Counted from the first letter of the stretch, positions 1 through 7,203 are shown. The stretch: 22,269 bases of DNA from PHAA01 sp034678805 (GCA_034678805.1 JAXDBN010000269.1:1-22269); one strand, 5' to 3'. A program made the numbers and translations. Notes: generated by a model from the sequence alone, not told the origin.

Positions 1-30
1 TAACTGAAGACACTCGTTTTAAAGAGACCG

Positions 31-1224
31 GTGATCGCAGTGGCAGGCAGCTCCGGTAAAACCACTAGCAAGGAAATGACAGCGTCGATACTCAAGCAGC
101 GCTGGCGAGTATATAAATCAGGCAAGAACCGCAATGACCGCGTCCACATGCGTAAACACCGGCGCGCCATCAAGTCCCATCACCGGGCAGCGGTGTTGGA
201 GTACGGCATGCATGGCCGGGGCAACCTGCGGCGGAGCTGCGCCATAATTCAGCCCAATATGGTGATCCTCACCATGATCGGCACTGCCCATATAGGCAAT
301 TTCGGTGGTTCCCTCAAGGCACTCATCAAAGCCAAGTCGGACATTATTCAGCATATGAAGCCGACCGGTACCCTATTTATCAATGCTGATGATGCCAATT
401 CCCAAAACCTTATTTACGGAAATTTTAACGGCCAGGTGATCAAGGTCGGCATTCAGAACGAAGCCCATTACCGGGCCAGCAATATCTCTTTTACTGGTCG
501 GGGAATGAGATTCGCGGTTAATCTGAATGGGACGGCCCATCAGTTCTTCATACCCATTCCGGGCGAGCACAATGTGTATAATGCTCTGTTCGCTATTGCC
601 GCTGCAGATCGGCTGGGATTTACTCCGAGTCAGATTAAGAAGGGCCTGGCCGAGTATCGCCGTCCCCCCCACCGTTTGAGGTCCTATCGCCTCAAAAAAG
701 GAACCAGACTGATTGACGATACCTACAATGCCAATCCCAATTCAATGAAAGCGGCGATAGATGTCCTGGATAATATCGGGCAGGATAAAAGTATTGCTGT
801 ACTCGGAAACATGTCGGAGTTAGGCAGGTATTCGATTACAGGTCATCGGGAGGTAGGCAAACACCTGGCCAACCATCGGATATCCGGATTATTCACCTAT
901 GGCGTAAAAGCGAAAAGAATAGGTACTACCGCCATTGCTCATGGTTATCCCGGGAGCAAAGTACAACATTCGTCATCCAGGAAAAGGCTACACCGCCGGT
1001 TGAGGAAAGTAACCGGGCGAGGGACAACGAGCCTGGTAAACGGCTCCCATGATCAGCATATTAACAAGACCGTCCGTTTTTTAAAAAGAATAGGGTACGC
1101 GATCAGGGGGACACTATCCCCCAAGCACACCTTTAGAAGAGTGATGATTGGCGACGCCTCGGGTGCTTCTGTTGGCAGCATGAGCACATTTAACAGAGGC
1201 GTCTTTCCATTCTTTAAGGTATGA
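31..1224 (+). CDS. MurF-like Mur ligase family protein, no N-terminal domain visible
   Basis: ATP-dependent Mur ligase fold, most like MurF, which adds D-Ala-D-Ala to the UDP-MurNAc peptide in the cytoplasm. The P-loop GSSGKTTSKEM begins at residue 6, a metal-site Glu sits in LEYGM, AHIGNFGG follows, and the C-terminal-domain motif DDTYNANPNS is at about residues 229-238. The call starts at GTG 31; the frame is open only back to a TAA at 1-3, so the usual N-terminal substrate-binding domain of about 90 residues is absent. MurF is normally about 450 aa. The last 35-40 residues, after the family-like VRFLKRIGY, look unlike a Mur ligase end and may be readthrough past a lost stop. No ribosome binding site is clear. 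It could be a shortened paralogue, part of a gene broken before the window, or a decaying copy. The family is clear; its exact substrate is not. Confidence 0.75.
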   Translation: MIAVAGSSGKTTSKEMTASILKQRWRVYKSGKNRNDRVHMRKHRRAIKSHHRAAVLEYGMHGRGNLRRSCAIIQPNMVILTMIGTAHIGNFGGSLKALIKAKSDIIQHMKPTGTLFINADDANSQNLIYGNFNGQVIKVGIQNEAHYRASNISFTGRGMRFAVNLNGTAHQFFIPIPGEHNVYNALFAIAAADRLGFTPSQIKKGLAEYRRPPHRLRSYRLKKGTRLIDDTYNANPNSMKAAIDVLDNIGQDKSIAVLGNMSELGRYSITGHREVGKHLANHRISGLFTYGVKAKRIGTTAIAHGYPGSKVQHSSSRKRLHRRLRKVTGRGTTSLVNGSHDQHINKTVRFLKRIGYAIRGTLSPKHTFRRVMIGDASGASVGSMSTFNRGVFPFFKV

Positions 1225-1330
1225 TTGTTTTATCCAGCCATTGCTTGGCCAGGTTACACCGTCAGATTTGGTCGGTTAGGTCGGCGCTAACAACGTATTT
1301 AACTAGAACCCTGAATGCCAAGGTGAAGAA

Positions 1331-3412
1331 ATGTTAAACAAGTTCTTATTGATAATAATACCTTTTATATGCGTGCTCCTGCCCGAAATCATACTCCGGG
1401 GCCGTGTCGATGCTATAGCCTGGATCTCCAATTATCCCACCCAGTTTATGGTCAGCTATGCGATCCTTTTTGGGCTCGTAAATACCTTGTATGTACTGCC
1501 GCGCCGAATATATGCGGCCGGGGGAGTTCTGTCCGCAGCTTTGTTCGCCGCCGGCGGGTTTGTCAGCCATCAAAAACTCTTGTTAAGGGGGGAACCTCTG
1601 CTTCCCTGGGATTTTAGAATAAGCAAGGAAGCGTTTAATATTTCCCAGCACTTTGAGTATTTCAACTCGGCGCCGGCATCATTATTTATTGTTATATGCC
1701 TATTGATCGCGGTAATGGGGATTGGATTCCGGTTGATCCCCAAAGAATATTATCGTTTCCCCCAAAAACTTTCCACTGCCTTGCTTAGCCTGGCTTTGGT
1801 TTTAATCCTGGTTCAACCTGTTTCTCTGCAAAAGGCGTTCTCGCTGCAACTGATCGACTGGAATCAGAAGGCCAACTATACCGAAAATGGTATGGCGCTT
1901 AGCTTTATCCTTAATGCCAACGCTAATCGTCTAGCTGTTCAGGAACCGGAATTATATAAGAAAAGCACCATCAAAAATATTGTCTATCAGGAAAAACCGG
2001 CTGCTGATACGACGAATTCAGGCTTTGCCCCCAATATCATTGTGGTAATGAGCGAAGCCTTTTGGGACCCTACGGTTATGGAAGGCATTTCCTTTAGCGA
2101 AGATCCGCTGCCTTATTTTCATAGCCTCCAACAGAGCTATACGTCGGGGGTCGTGCTTACCCCCGTATATGGAGGGGGTACGGCTAATACTGAATTCGAG
2201 GTTTTGACCGGGTTTTCCACTCAGTTTTTCCCCCAAGGGACAACTCCCTATGTTCAATATGTCCACAAGCCGCTGGAGGCTTTGCCGGCCATCCTGAAAA
2301 GTCAGGGTTACAAGACTACCGCGATCCACACCTACCATGATTGGTTTTATAGACGTAACAGTGTTTATCAATATTTGGGGTTTGACCGATTTATCAGCCA
2401 AGAGTCATTTATCAATCCCGAATACCACGGTAATTATATACGGGATACGGAATTAGCCCGGAAAATCCTCTATGTGATGCAGCAGACTTCCCAGCCCGAT
2501 TTTATCTTTGCTGTATCCATGCAAGCTCATGGGCCGTACTCCAGTGATGAAAAGCCCAATGCGGCTGTTAAAGTAAACGGGGACCTGAAGCCGGAAACCA
2601 AAGCGATTCTGGAAAACTATACTAACATAATCGCTGATGTGGACAAGTCTTTGGAACTCCTGATCGAATGCGTAAGGCTGATCAAGGAACCAACCATGGT
2701 AGTATTTTTGGGGGATCATTTACCCTTGTTGGGCAATGATATGGATGTCTATCGGGAAGCCGGCTATATACGGGACGATATAGAGGACGATTTCGCCTAT
2801 AGCGACTATTGGAAGAAGTACAGTACCCCCATCCTGGTATGGGACAATTTTTCCACCCCCGGCCAGAACTTGCGTCTGTCCGCCAACTTTTTGGGGCCTT
2901 ATATTCTAGGTCATAGTATGAAAACGGGAAGCACCTTGACCGGTTTCCTGTCAACCTTATACGCCGAAGATTCCACGGTCCTGACGGCAGCGCAATATCG
3001 CCACCATGAAAATCTCAGCGCCGAGGATTGCTCAAAATATGCCCTGCTGCAATATGATTGTTTGATTGGCAATGAATATGTCTACAAGTTTAACCCCTTG
3101 AACAAACCCATTGTTAACCATCAATTTGTATTGGGACATGGTCCGGTAGTAGTTGATAATGTGTTATACCCGGATAATAATATGCTTGAGATTCAGGGCA
3201 TGGATTTCTGCCAGAACCATGTTGTATATGTCAATGATAACCCGGTGGATACCGAATTTGTTGACGGAACCCTGTTGAAAGCAGCCTTGCCGGTGGCGTA
3301 TTTAGACAGCGATGAGGCTTTATTTGTTCAGGTCAAGCTGACCGACCATTGGGAAAACATTATAACCGAATCCGAGGTGTATACCGTCATCCGTCCATTG
3401 TCCGTGAGCTAG
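1331..3412 (+). CDS. LtaS-type lipoteichoic acid synthase / phosphoglycerol transferase family membrane protein
   Basis: Polytopic membrane enzyme of the alkaline-phosphatase/sulfatase superfamily. Family members transfer glycerol-phosphate from phosphatidylglycerol to build lipoteichoic acid outside the membrane. The N-terminal ~160 residues hold about five hydrophobic segments. The extracellular catalytic domain starts near NIIVVMSEAFWD (235-246; Glu242 likely metal ligand). GGGTANTEF places the candidate catalytic Thr at residue 284, equivalent to the LtaS nucleophile. GDHLPLLG carries Asp462-His463. After about residue 540 there is a 150-residue C-terminal extension rich in beta-strand-like sequence that is not part of the core enzyme. 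ATG 1331 is preceded by AGGTGAAG at good spacing. At 693 aa it is somewhat longer than S. aureus LtaS. The UroD-like fragment follows within 45 bp. A related phosphoglycerol transferase activity cannot be excluded. Confidence 0.88.
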   Translation: MLNKFLLIIIPFICVLLPEIILRGRVDAIAWISNYPTQFMVSYAILFGLVNTLYVLPRRIYAAGGVLSAALFAAGGFVSHQKLLLRGEPLLPWDFRISKEAFNISQHFEYFNSAPASLFIVICLLIAVMGIGFRLIPKEYYRFPQKLSTALLSLALVLILVQPVSLQKAFSLQLIDWNQKANYTENGMALSFILNANANRLAVQEPELYKKSTIKNIVYQEKPAADTTNSGFAPNIIVVMSEAFWDPTVMEGISFSEDPLPYFHSLQQSYTSGVVLTPVYGGGTANTEFEVLTGFSTQFFPQGTTPYVQYVHKPLEALPAILKSQGYKTTAIHTYHDWFYRRNSVYQYLGFDRFISQESFINPEYHGNYIRDTELARKILYVMQQTSQPDFIFAVSMQAHGPYSSDEKPNAAVKVNGDLKPETKAILENYTNIIADVDKSLELLIECVRLIKEPTMVVFLGDHLPLLGNDMDVYREAGYIRDDIEDDFAYSDYWKKYSTPILVWDNFSTPGQNLRLSANFLGPYILGHSMKTGSTLTGFLSTLYAEDSTVLTAAQYRHHENLSAEDCSKYALLQYDCLIGNEYVYKFNPLNKPIVNHQFVLGHGPVVVDNVLYPDNNMLEIQGMDFCQNHVVYVNDNPVDTEFVDGTLLKAALPVAYLDSDEALFVQVKLTDHWENIITESEVYTVIRPLSVS

Positions 3413-3455
3413 AGTTCTGATTATTGTTATAAGGGGAACCGACACTTCTCTGCTC

Positions 3456-4154
3456 TTGTTGCCCTTTGATTACGTGGCCGAGGCGGAAGCCTATGGCGCA
3501 GAAATCATCGGTTATAATGACATCTTTGGATTGAGAGCCAAGGGCAAAAATCTTAACTCTACCGCCGAATTATGTGCATTATCCCCCATGGATTTCACCA
3601 AGGGCAGACTGGCGGAAATCATAAAGGCCATAGGTTTGATAAATGAAGCCGGATATATTCCCGGCTTGAATATCACCGGATTTTTTTCATTGCTTGAGAT
3701 TTTGCTGCCGATTGAAAAAGCGTTCTCAGCCTGGCGGAAAAGGGAAAAAGCCTTGCTGGATTTCTTTTCAACTTATGAGTCAGATCTGCTGGATTATATT
3801 ACTTTGGCAATGGGCGCTGGAGCCAAAGTTATTTCTTATAGTGATCCCCTCACCAGCCTGGAATTGCTGGGCAGGAAAAACGGTCAGCATATCGCCGAAG
3901 AATTGATACTGCCCTTTTTTAAGGATATCTCCAGTATACAAAAAAGCGGTATTGTCCATATCTGCGGAATCTCATCAGATATATTATCTGCTGCTGATGT
4001 GACTTGGTCAGAAATAGAGCTGGAAAAAGAAAAATATTATTCCGCAGCTATTATCGAGCAAACCTTTCCAGGCACGGGGATCAGGTTTTTTGGCCAGGGC
4101 TGTTTAAATCATAAGAGAAAGACCCGGAAACTGATGCAATTGCTGATTGACTGA
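3456..4154 (+). CDS. UroD/MtaA-family methyltransferase-like protein, N-terminally truncated
   Basis: Resembles the C-terminal two thirds of the uroporphyrinogen decarboxylase superfamily, which includes corrinoid methyltransferases of the MtaA/CmuA type. LLPFDYVAEAEAYGAE aligns with the family segment PF..tvEAEAlGA, GYIPGLNITG follows, then LDYITLAMGAGAKVISYSDP, and VHICG matches the conserved lHiCG. Full members are about 340 aa; here about 100 N-terminal residues are missing. The listed start is TTG 3456. The frame stays open upstream through 3420 with no ATG, and the AAGGGG at 3431-3436 sits about 19 nt from the TTG, too far for a normal site, so the start is unsure. It follows the LtaS-type gene directly, perhaps in one transcript. 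It may be a remnant left by a deletion or a short divergent family member. Function is not assigned. Confidence 0.55.
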   Translation: MLPFDYVAEAEAYGAEIIGYNDIFGLRAKGKNLNSTAELCALSPMDFTKGRLAEIIKAIGLINEAGYIPGLNITGFFSLLEILLPIEKAFSAWRKREKALLDFFSTYESDLLDYITLAMGAGAKVISYSDPLTSLELLGRKNGQHIAEELILPFFKDISSIQKSGIVHICGISSDILSAADVTWSEIELEKEKYYSAAIIEQTFPGTGIRFFGQGCLNHKRKTRKLMQLLID

Positions 4155-4458
4155 CAGAAGAGTCTGAGAACACAGCTGGTGTATTTCCTCCAGATAAAAA
4201 TGCTGCTTTTGTAGCGTGTAGGGAAGATGTCTTGGATTCATATCAACATATGTTGGTTGGGCAAATAGTGCCGGGCGCGCCAAAAGACCAAAAGACCCTT
4301 CTGGGCAGAAAAGTCTTTTGGCCTAGATATAGAACCAGTACCAATCTATATGATGGGAGGATCATATAGCATTCGAAAGCGGTTACTTAACTCATTTCTC
4401 TTTCTTTGGCCGCATCGTAACTGCGCATAATATCATTTGATGCAGCTTACTATTGTTT
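4155..4458. other. gene-free convergent intergenic region with three inverted repeats
   Basis: About 300 bp between the 3' ends of a + gene and a - gene. No convincing ORF. It holds a 12-bp perfect palindrome CAACATATGTTG (4244-4255), a terminator-like hairpin (4288-4321), and a 9-bp perfect hairpin CTATATGAT/ATCATATAG (4346-4369) whose six-base loop is GGGAGG. Confidence 0.7.
4288..4321. terminator. bidirectional terminator-like hairpin
   Basis: Perfect 9-bp arms CCAAAAGAC (4288-4296) and GTCTTTTGG (4313-4321), with an inner TTCT/AGAA pairing over a GGGC loop. The left arm is tandemly duplicated, with another CCAAAAGAC at 4280-4288. No long U-run follows on either strand, but the position between two converging genes fits a shared terminator. 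Confidence 0.45.
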
Positions 4459-5388
4459 TTAGCTAGCCGTATAACCACCGTCAATGACTAATTTTTGGCC
4501 TGTCACAAAGGAGGCTTCATCTGACATCAGGAATACTGCCGGCTTGGCAATTTCAGCAGGAACTCCCATGCGGCCGCCATATTTACCGCGGGGAACTATT
4601 TCCTTGTCTTTCACCGGGTCATTACTTAATGGATGTAAGGCTGCTAATTGAGCAAAATCAAATGCTTCGGTTGCCAATGAATCCTGGTTGGCCAGATCAT
4701 TTTTATCAGCGGCTACAGCGGCTTGGAACAATGGGGTCATAATATAACCAGGATTTACAGTATTCACCCGTATACCATAATCCGCCAGCTCCAAGGCCAA
4801 TGCTTTTGATAAACCAACCACACCATGTTTACCCATGGTATATTGGATCAAATTGAAACGTTCAATCAAAACCTCACCGGTTTCAGCATTCACCACTTTT
4901 GGACGGCCAGCAACACCATGGATACTGGAAACCATCACGATTGAACCTTTGGTTCCGTGTTTCATCATTAGACGAGAACCATATAATGCGGTATAGAATA
5001 CCCCGTCTTCATTAATACTTTGGATGAATTTGCGGGATTTCAAAACCTCTTCCGGGTCTTTATCGAAGTCTTCTGCAGTTACCACCCCGGCATTAGCCAT
5101 TATTGCATCTACCACTCCGTAATTCTTTTCGGTAATTTCAAATAATTTTTCAACATCTTTCGGGTTGGATACATCTGTGTGAACATAGACTGCGTGTCCG
5201 GCACCGTATTGATCATTTAATTCCTTGACAAAAGCTTCCCCTAATTTGTCATTGATGTCCGACACAACTACCCCTCTTGCTCCTTCAGCCAATGCCTCCC
5301 GAACTGTTGCCGAGCCGATAGAGTCAAAACCAGGTATTGCTGAAACTGAACCTGTCACTACCACTACTTTGCCGTCTAATTTACCCAT
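4459..5388 (-). CDS. SDR family NAD(P)-dependent oxidoreductase
   Basis: Short-chain dehydrogenase/reductase, expected to interconvert an alcohol and a carbonyl with NAD(H) or NADP(H) in the cytosol. Starting at ATG 5388 (309 aa), the Rossmann segment is VVVTGSVSAIPGFDSIG, a variant of TGxxxGIG; Asp44 ends the second strand and favours NAD. NAG lies at 99-101, catalytic Ser at 154/155 (VMVSSIHG), and the YxxxK pair is Tyr183/Lys187. The C-terminus FVTGQKLVIDGG is typical of classical SDRs. Ser and Tyr are about 28 residues apart instead of the usual 12-13, because of an insert at about residues 161-181. AAAGGTGG lies just upstream of ATG 5388; a longer frame to 5445 lacks a site. A candidate 49-codon ORF ends in TAATG overlap with this start. 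Further upstream is leader copy 3, suggesting control by termination. The substrate is unknown. Confidence 0.88.
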   Translation of the reverse strand: MGKLDGKVVVVTGSVSAIPGFDSIGSATVREALAEGARGVVVSDINDKLGEAFVKELNDQYGAGHAVYVHTDVSNPKDVEKLFEITEKNYGVVDAIMANAGVVTAEDFDKDPEEVLKSRKFIQSINEDGVFYTALYGSRLMMKHGTKGSIVMVSSIHGVAGRPKVVNAETGEVLIERFNLIQYTMGKHGVVGLSKALALELADYGIRVNTVNPGYIMTPLFQAAVAADKNDLANQDSLATEAFDFAQLAALHPLSNDPVKDKEIVPRGKYGGRMGVPAEIAKPAVFLMSDEASFVTGQKLVIDGGYTAS

Positions 5389-5537
5389 TATAGAGTCCAC
5401 CTTTCTAAAATTGTTGTATTTTTTCCGCTGGCAGCGGGGCGCCAATTAGCCTCAATCTGGGTTTCATGGGACGCAATCCATGTCTGCCCGCCTCCGAACA
5501 ATTTTACGAAGGTTGGTTCTGCGCGAGGTTTTTTCAT
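5388..5537 (-). CDS. possible 49-aa leader ORF coupled to the SDR gene
   Basis: A 49-codon ORF beginning MKKPRAEPTFVKLFGGG and ending ERWTL. Its TAA stop shares an A with the ATG of the SDR gene (TAATG), the classic arrangement for translational coupling, and the SDR ribosome binding site lies inside its last codons. It has three Trp and no family I recognise. No ribosome binding site precedes ATG 5537; the same frame extends to an ATG at 5624 that overlaps the leader stem. It may be a real small protein, a leader peptide or chance. It fills the 219 nt between leader copy 3 and the SDR gene. Confidence 0.25.
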   Translation of the reverse strand: MKKPRAEPTFVKLFGGGQTWIASHETQIEANWRPAASGKNTTILERWTL

Positions 5538-5592
5538 ATTGGCGCCGTTGTAGAAGCAGGGAAAAATATCTTGCTGGTTTACTACCCCCTTT

Positions 5593-5699
5593 CTAAAAAA
5601 GAAAGGACCAATATTTTTGCGCATTCATCTGCGTGATGAATTTCATCAATAAATATTGGCCCATTTTAGAGCGACCTGACGGTATCTCATATATCTGCC
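5593..5699 (-). promoter_or_regulatory. structured leader element, copy 3 (upstream of SDR gene), riboswitch-like
   Basis: Read on the minus strand: core GGCAGATATATGAGATACC (5699-5681), then a 21-nt linker with a small hairpin (ACC-gtca-GGT) and the GCTC box, then stem arm CCAATATTT (5659-5651). The 3' arm AAATATTGG is at 5616-5608, followed by the U-rich CCTTTCTTTTTT (down to 5595). The stem extends to 12 bp counting one G-T pair. This is the only copy with GGC in place of GGT at the core start, and it has GCC in place of ACC at the start of the stem, so pairing between the two is kept. The loop of the long stem holds a further 7-bp hairpin ATTCATC/GATGAAT. No strong promoter is visible between it and the MpsC-like gene, so it may also act inside a longer transcript. 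Confidence 0.65.
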
Positions 5700-5724
5700 A
5701 CTATATCAAATTATCATATTAAAT

Positions 5725-6147
5725 TTAATCAACCAGGACTCGATCAAATACTATGACATGCATCCAAAAATCATTTTCGGCTTCAACCATATACGTCTCA
5801 TGAATAGCTTTGGCCCCCAACAATTTTTCAATAAATGACTTGTTATCAATTGAATGCTGCCTGGCTACATGCATGCGGGATTGATTTATGACCTTGCTGC
5901 CTTCATCCGTTTTTACTATAAATTTTTCCGGTTCAGTTAAAAACCTTTCACCACGAATAACAAGCATATCATTCAAAATGATAATTCTAGTATTTTCAGG
6001 ACCCTTGCCTAGTTTGTCTTTGAAGTATTTTTCCATATGGATTTTCAACGTATGTTGCTTGTTTTTGCGTTGCCTTTCATCCAATCGGCACTCTCGCTCA
6101 GATTCAATACAACGCTCATCAGGGTAAATCCTATAAATTGATGACAT
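5725..6147 (-). CDS. MpsC-domain (DUF2294) family protein, copy 1
   Basis: 140-aa soluble protein that I place in the DUF2294 family, whose Pfam name is Na+-translocating membrane potential-generating system MpsC domain. Recognition rests on the order HMEKYFKDKLGKGPENTRI, then LVIRGERFLTEPEKFIVKT, an Arg-rich helix SRMHVARQHS, and the C-terminal strand AENDFWMHVIVFD. Residues 1-30 are charged and vary from copy 2. No membrane segment or signal peptide is seen. ATG 6147 follows AAGGGGGG at good spacing. Close paralogue of the protein at 20488-20886. It has its own promoter (6316-6344) and a riboswitch-like leader (copy 1). The biochemical role of stand-alone members is not established. Confidence 0.75.
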   Translation of the reverse strand: MSSIYRIYPDERCIESERECRLDERQRKNKQHTLKIHMEKYFKDKLGKGPENTRIIILNDMLVIRGERFLTEPEKFIVKTDEGSKVINQSRMHVARQHSIDNKSFIEKLLGAKAIHETYMVEAENDFWMHVIVFDRVLVD

Positions 6148-6166
6148 GTTTCTTATCCCCCCTTAA

Positions 6167-6287
6167 GAAAATAAAAAACCAATATACTTACAAATATAAC
6201 TTCACCAGCCAATGAAACTAGCTAGCTAGCCTATTCGTAGCTATATTGGTCTTCTAGAGCCGCCTGATCAGGTTTCTCTTTATCACC
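6167..6287 (-). promoter_or_regulatory. structured leader element, copy 1 (upstream of MpsC-like copy 1), riboswitch-like
   Basis: On the minus strand: core GGTGATAAAGAGAAACC (6287-6271), a 20-nt linker with CCTGATCAGG and GGCTCTAGAAG, then stem arm ACCAATATA (6250-6242). The matching 3' arm TATATTGGT (6186-6178) is followed directly by T6 and another T-rich stretch, giving an intrinsic terminator shape 30 nt before the start codon. ATTGGT at the core (6290-6285) can also pair with ACCAAT of the stem's 5' arm, so the two pairings exclude each other. The stem loop contains the tandem palindrome GCTAGCTAGC. Confidence 0.7.
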
Positions 6288-6315
6288 AATTAATTCAGTT
6301 TTTATACTACTTTGT

Positions 6316-6344
6316 AGTTTAAATACAAATATTATATATGTCAA
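6316..6344 (-). promoter_or_regulatory. sigma-70/A type promoter for MpsC-like copy 1
   Basis: Minus-strand TTGACA (6344-6339), 17-bp spacer, TAAACT (6321-6316). Transcription would start near 6309, giving a leader of about 160 nt that contains leader copy 1. Confidence 0.65.
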
Positions 6345-6349
6345 TAAGG

Positions 6350-6514
6350 AATTGAGCCAGCTCTCTCGGTTCGCTTGCGCTATGTTCCGAATTTTCCCTG
6401 CGGCTTCCTTCAGGTTCCCCATAGCCGGAGACACCTGTCCTCGGCTATGTGCTGGACACTGTCAACCCGCACCCGGGACTTTCACCTGTTGGACCGCGCC
6501 CGTGCCAAGCGCAC
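6350..6514 (-). mobile_element. 5' fragment of a group II intron (possibly class C)
   Basis: On the minus strand the segment opens with GTGCGC (6514-6509), runs through GGTGAAAGTCCCGGGTGCGG, then an 8-bp hairpin CATAGCCG/CGGCTATG, then AACCTGAAGGAAGCCGCAGG and a GCGCAAGCGAACCGAGAGAG tail. This order matches the domain I 5' end of bacterial group II introns as I know them. The rest of the ribozyme, including domain V and the reverse transcriptase gene, is absent; the fragment stops where the promoter of MpsC-like copy 1 begins. It lies eight bases past terminator hairpin 6523-6549, the kind of site class C introns use. The 3' limit is approximate. Confidence 0.55.
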
Positions 6515-6522
6515 GGCAAGGG

Positions 6523-6549
6523 CCGGACCCCGTAATTTACGGAGCCCGG
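6523..6549 (-). terminator. 27-nt hairpin repeat, copy A (3' of YbjQ-like gene 1)
   Basis: Arms read CCGGGCTCCG and CGGGGTCCGG on the minus strand around a 7-nt loop (10 bp with two G-T pairs). It has the same sequence as copies at 7103 and 8502 apart from three loop-side bases. Unlike those, it is not followed by T6 but by CCCTTGCC and then the intron-like GTGCGC, as if the U-run was replaced when the intron inserted. Confidence 0.6.
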
Positions 6550-6607
6550 CACAAACAGTTTTGTTATTTGGCGGTATGCCTCACCATAGCGACTGACGAT
6601 ACTGCTG

Positions 6608-6940
6608 CTACATACTGGTGGGCAGGTCGGCCAGTCTGACCGCGGTCCCGCTGGCAACCAGCATCATCATGTCATCTTGCATCACCAGGTGATCGAATTC
6701 CATGGCCACGACCGCATCGGCTCCCATTTGTTCGGCCCTGCTGGTCATCTCCGCGATGGCGTCCGAACGGGCTTGGGCCATGTGGTCTTTGTACCCGGCC
6801 ACCGACTCGCTGGGTCCGGAAGCGATGCCGGTGATGACTTCTCTGGCCATTTTTTCTTCCCAGACGGATTGGCCGGTTACCTGACCCAGGTATTCCCCTA
6901 TGGAGCGGTGTTCCACCGTTTGCGTAGTTGTGACGATCAT
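6608..6940 (-). CDS. YbjQ/UPF0145 family protein, copy 1
   Basis: 110-aa protein of the YbjQ/UPF0145 family, small cytosolic proteins annotated as putative heavy-metal-binding that form pentameric rings in solved structures; their role is not settled. Diagnostic parts are the N-terminal MIVTTTQTVE, EYLGQVTGQS, a long helix with YKDHMAQARSDAIAEM, GADAVVAMEFDH and the C-terminal strand LVASGTAVRL. ATG 6940 has AAGGAGG at ideal spacing. It differs from copy 2 (8577-8909) at about 26 of 110 positions and shares with it the upstream TTTGTCCACAATATTCC element and the downstream hairpin repeat, so the whole unit was duplicated. No Cys and few His are present, so metal binding is not obvious. Confidence 0.85.
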   Translation of the reverse strand: MIVTTTQTVEHRSIGEYLGQVTGQSVWEEKMAREVITGIASGPSESVAGYKDHMAQARSDAIAEMTSRAEQMGADAVVAMEFDHLVMQDDMMMLVASGTAVRLADLPTSM

Positions 6941-7058
6941 TTCTTTATCCTCCTTCTATTTCTGATAGCGGACCAAGCCTCGATACAACAATCGGTAATT
7001 ATTTGACGGTTTGGTGAGTTCCTGCTTAGTTATAGTGTTGCACTGAGCGAATGATTTA

Positions 7059-7075
7059 TTTGTCCACAATATTCC
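7059..7075. repeat. TTTGTCCACAATATTCC element, copy 1
   Basis: 17-bp sequence also present at 9027-9043, with 13 bp of it (TGTCCACAATATT) at 10498-10510. The core TTGTCCACA differs from the DnaA box TTATCCACA at one base. Here it lies about 120 bp upstream of YbjQ-like gene 1, as copy 2 does for gene 2. Confidence 0.5.
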
Positions 7076-7096
7076 ATTCGAACGATCATGAGCACC

Positions 7097-7129
7097 AAAA
7101 AACCGGACCCCGCTATTCACGGAGCCCGG
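7097..7129 (-). terminator. 27-nt hairpin repeat with T6, copy B (3' of the small-gene unit)
   Basis: On the minus strand CCGGGCTCCG, loop TGAATAG, CGGGGTCCGG, then TTTTTT (7102-7097). A complete intrinsic terminator placed 75 nt after the stop of the 75-aa gene. Hairpin identical to copy C. Confidence 0.8.
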
Positions 7130-7203
7130 CGCTGGCGTTTGCATCCTTTGCCGGCTTTTCTATCTCAAATTTTTAATTTTCCAATACGGCCGGCTCGGCC
7201 CGT

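Noticed and set aside
3420..3460. Possible fifth leader copy (GATTATTGTTATAAGGGGAACC...CTGCTCTTG) before the UroD-like gene
   Set aside because: It recalls the core and GCTC box, but spacing differs and there is no RCCA...TGGY stem after it.
6261..6290. TPP riboswitch, because leader copy 1 contains ACCTGATCAGG
   Set aside because: The CTGAGA and GGGGTGC signatures of the TPP class are absent, and the other three copies lack ACCTGAT.
6231..6434. 67-aa ORF on the minus strand
   Set aside because: It crosses the intron-like segment, the promoter and leader copy 1; there is no ribosome binding site or homology.
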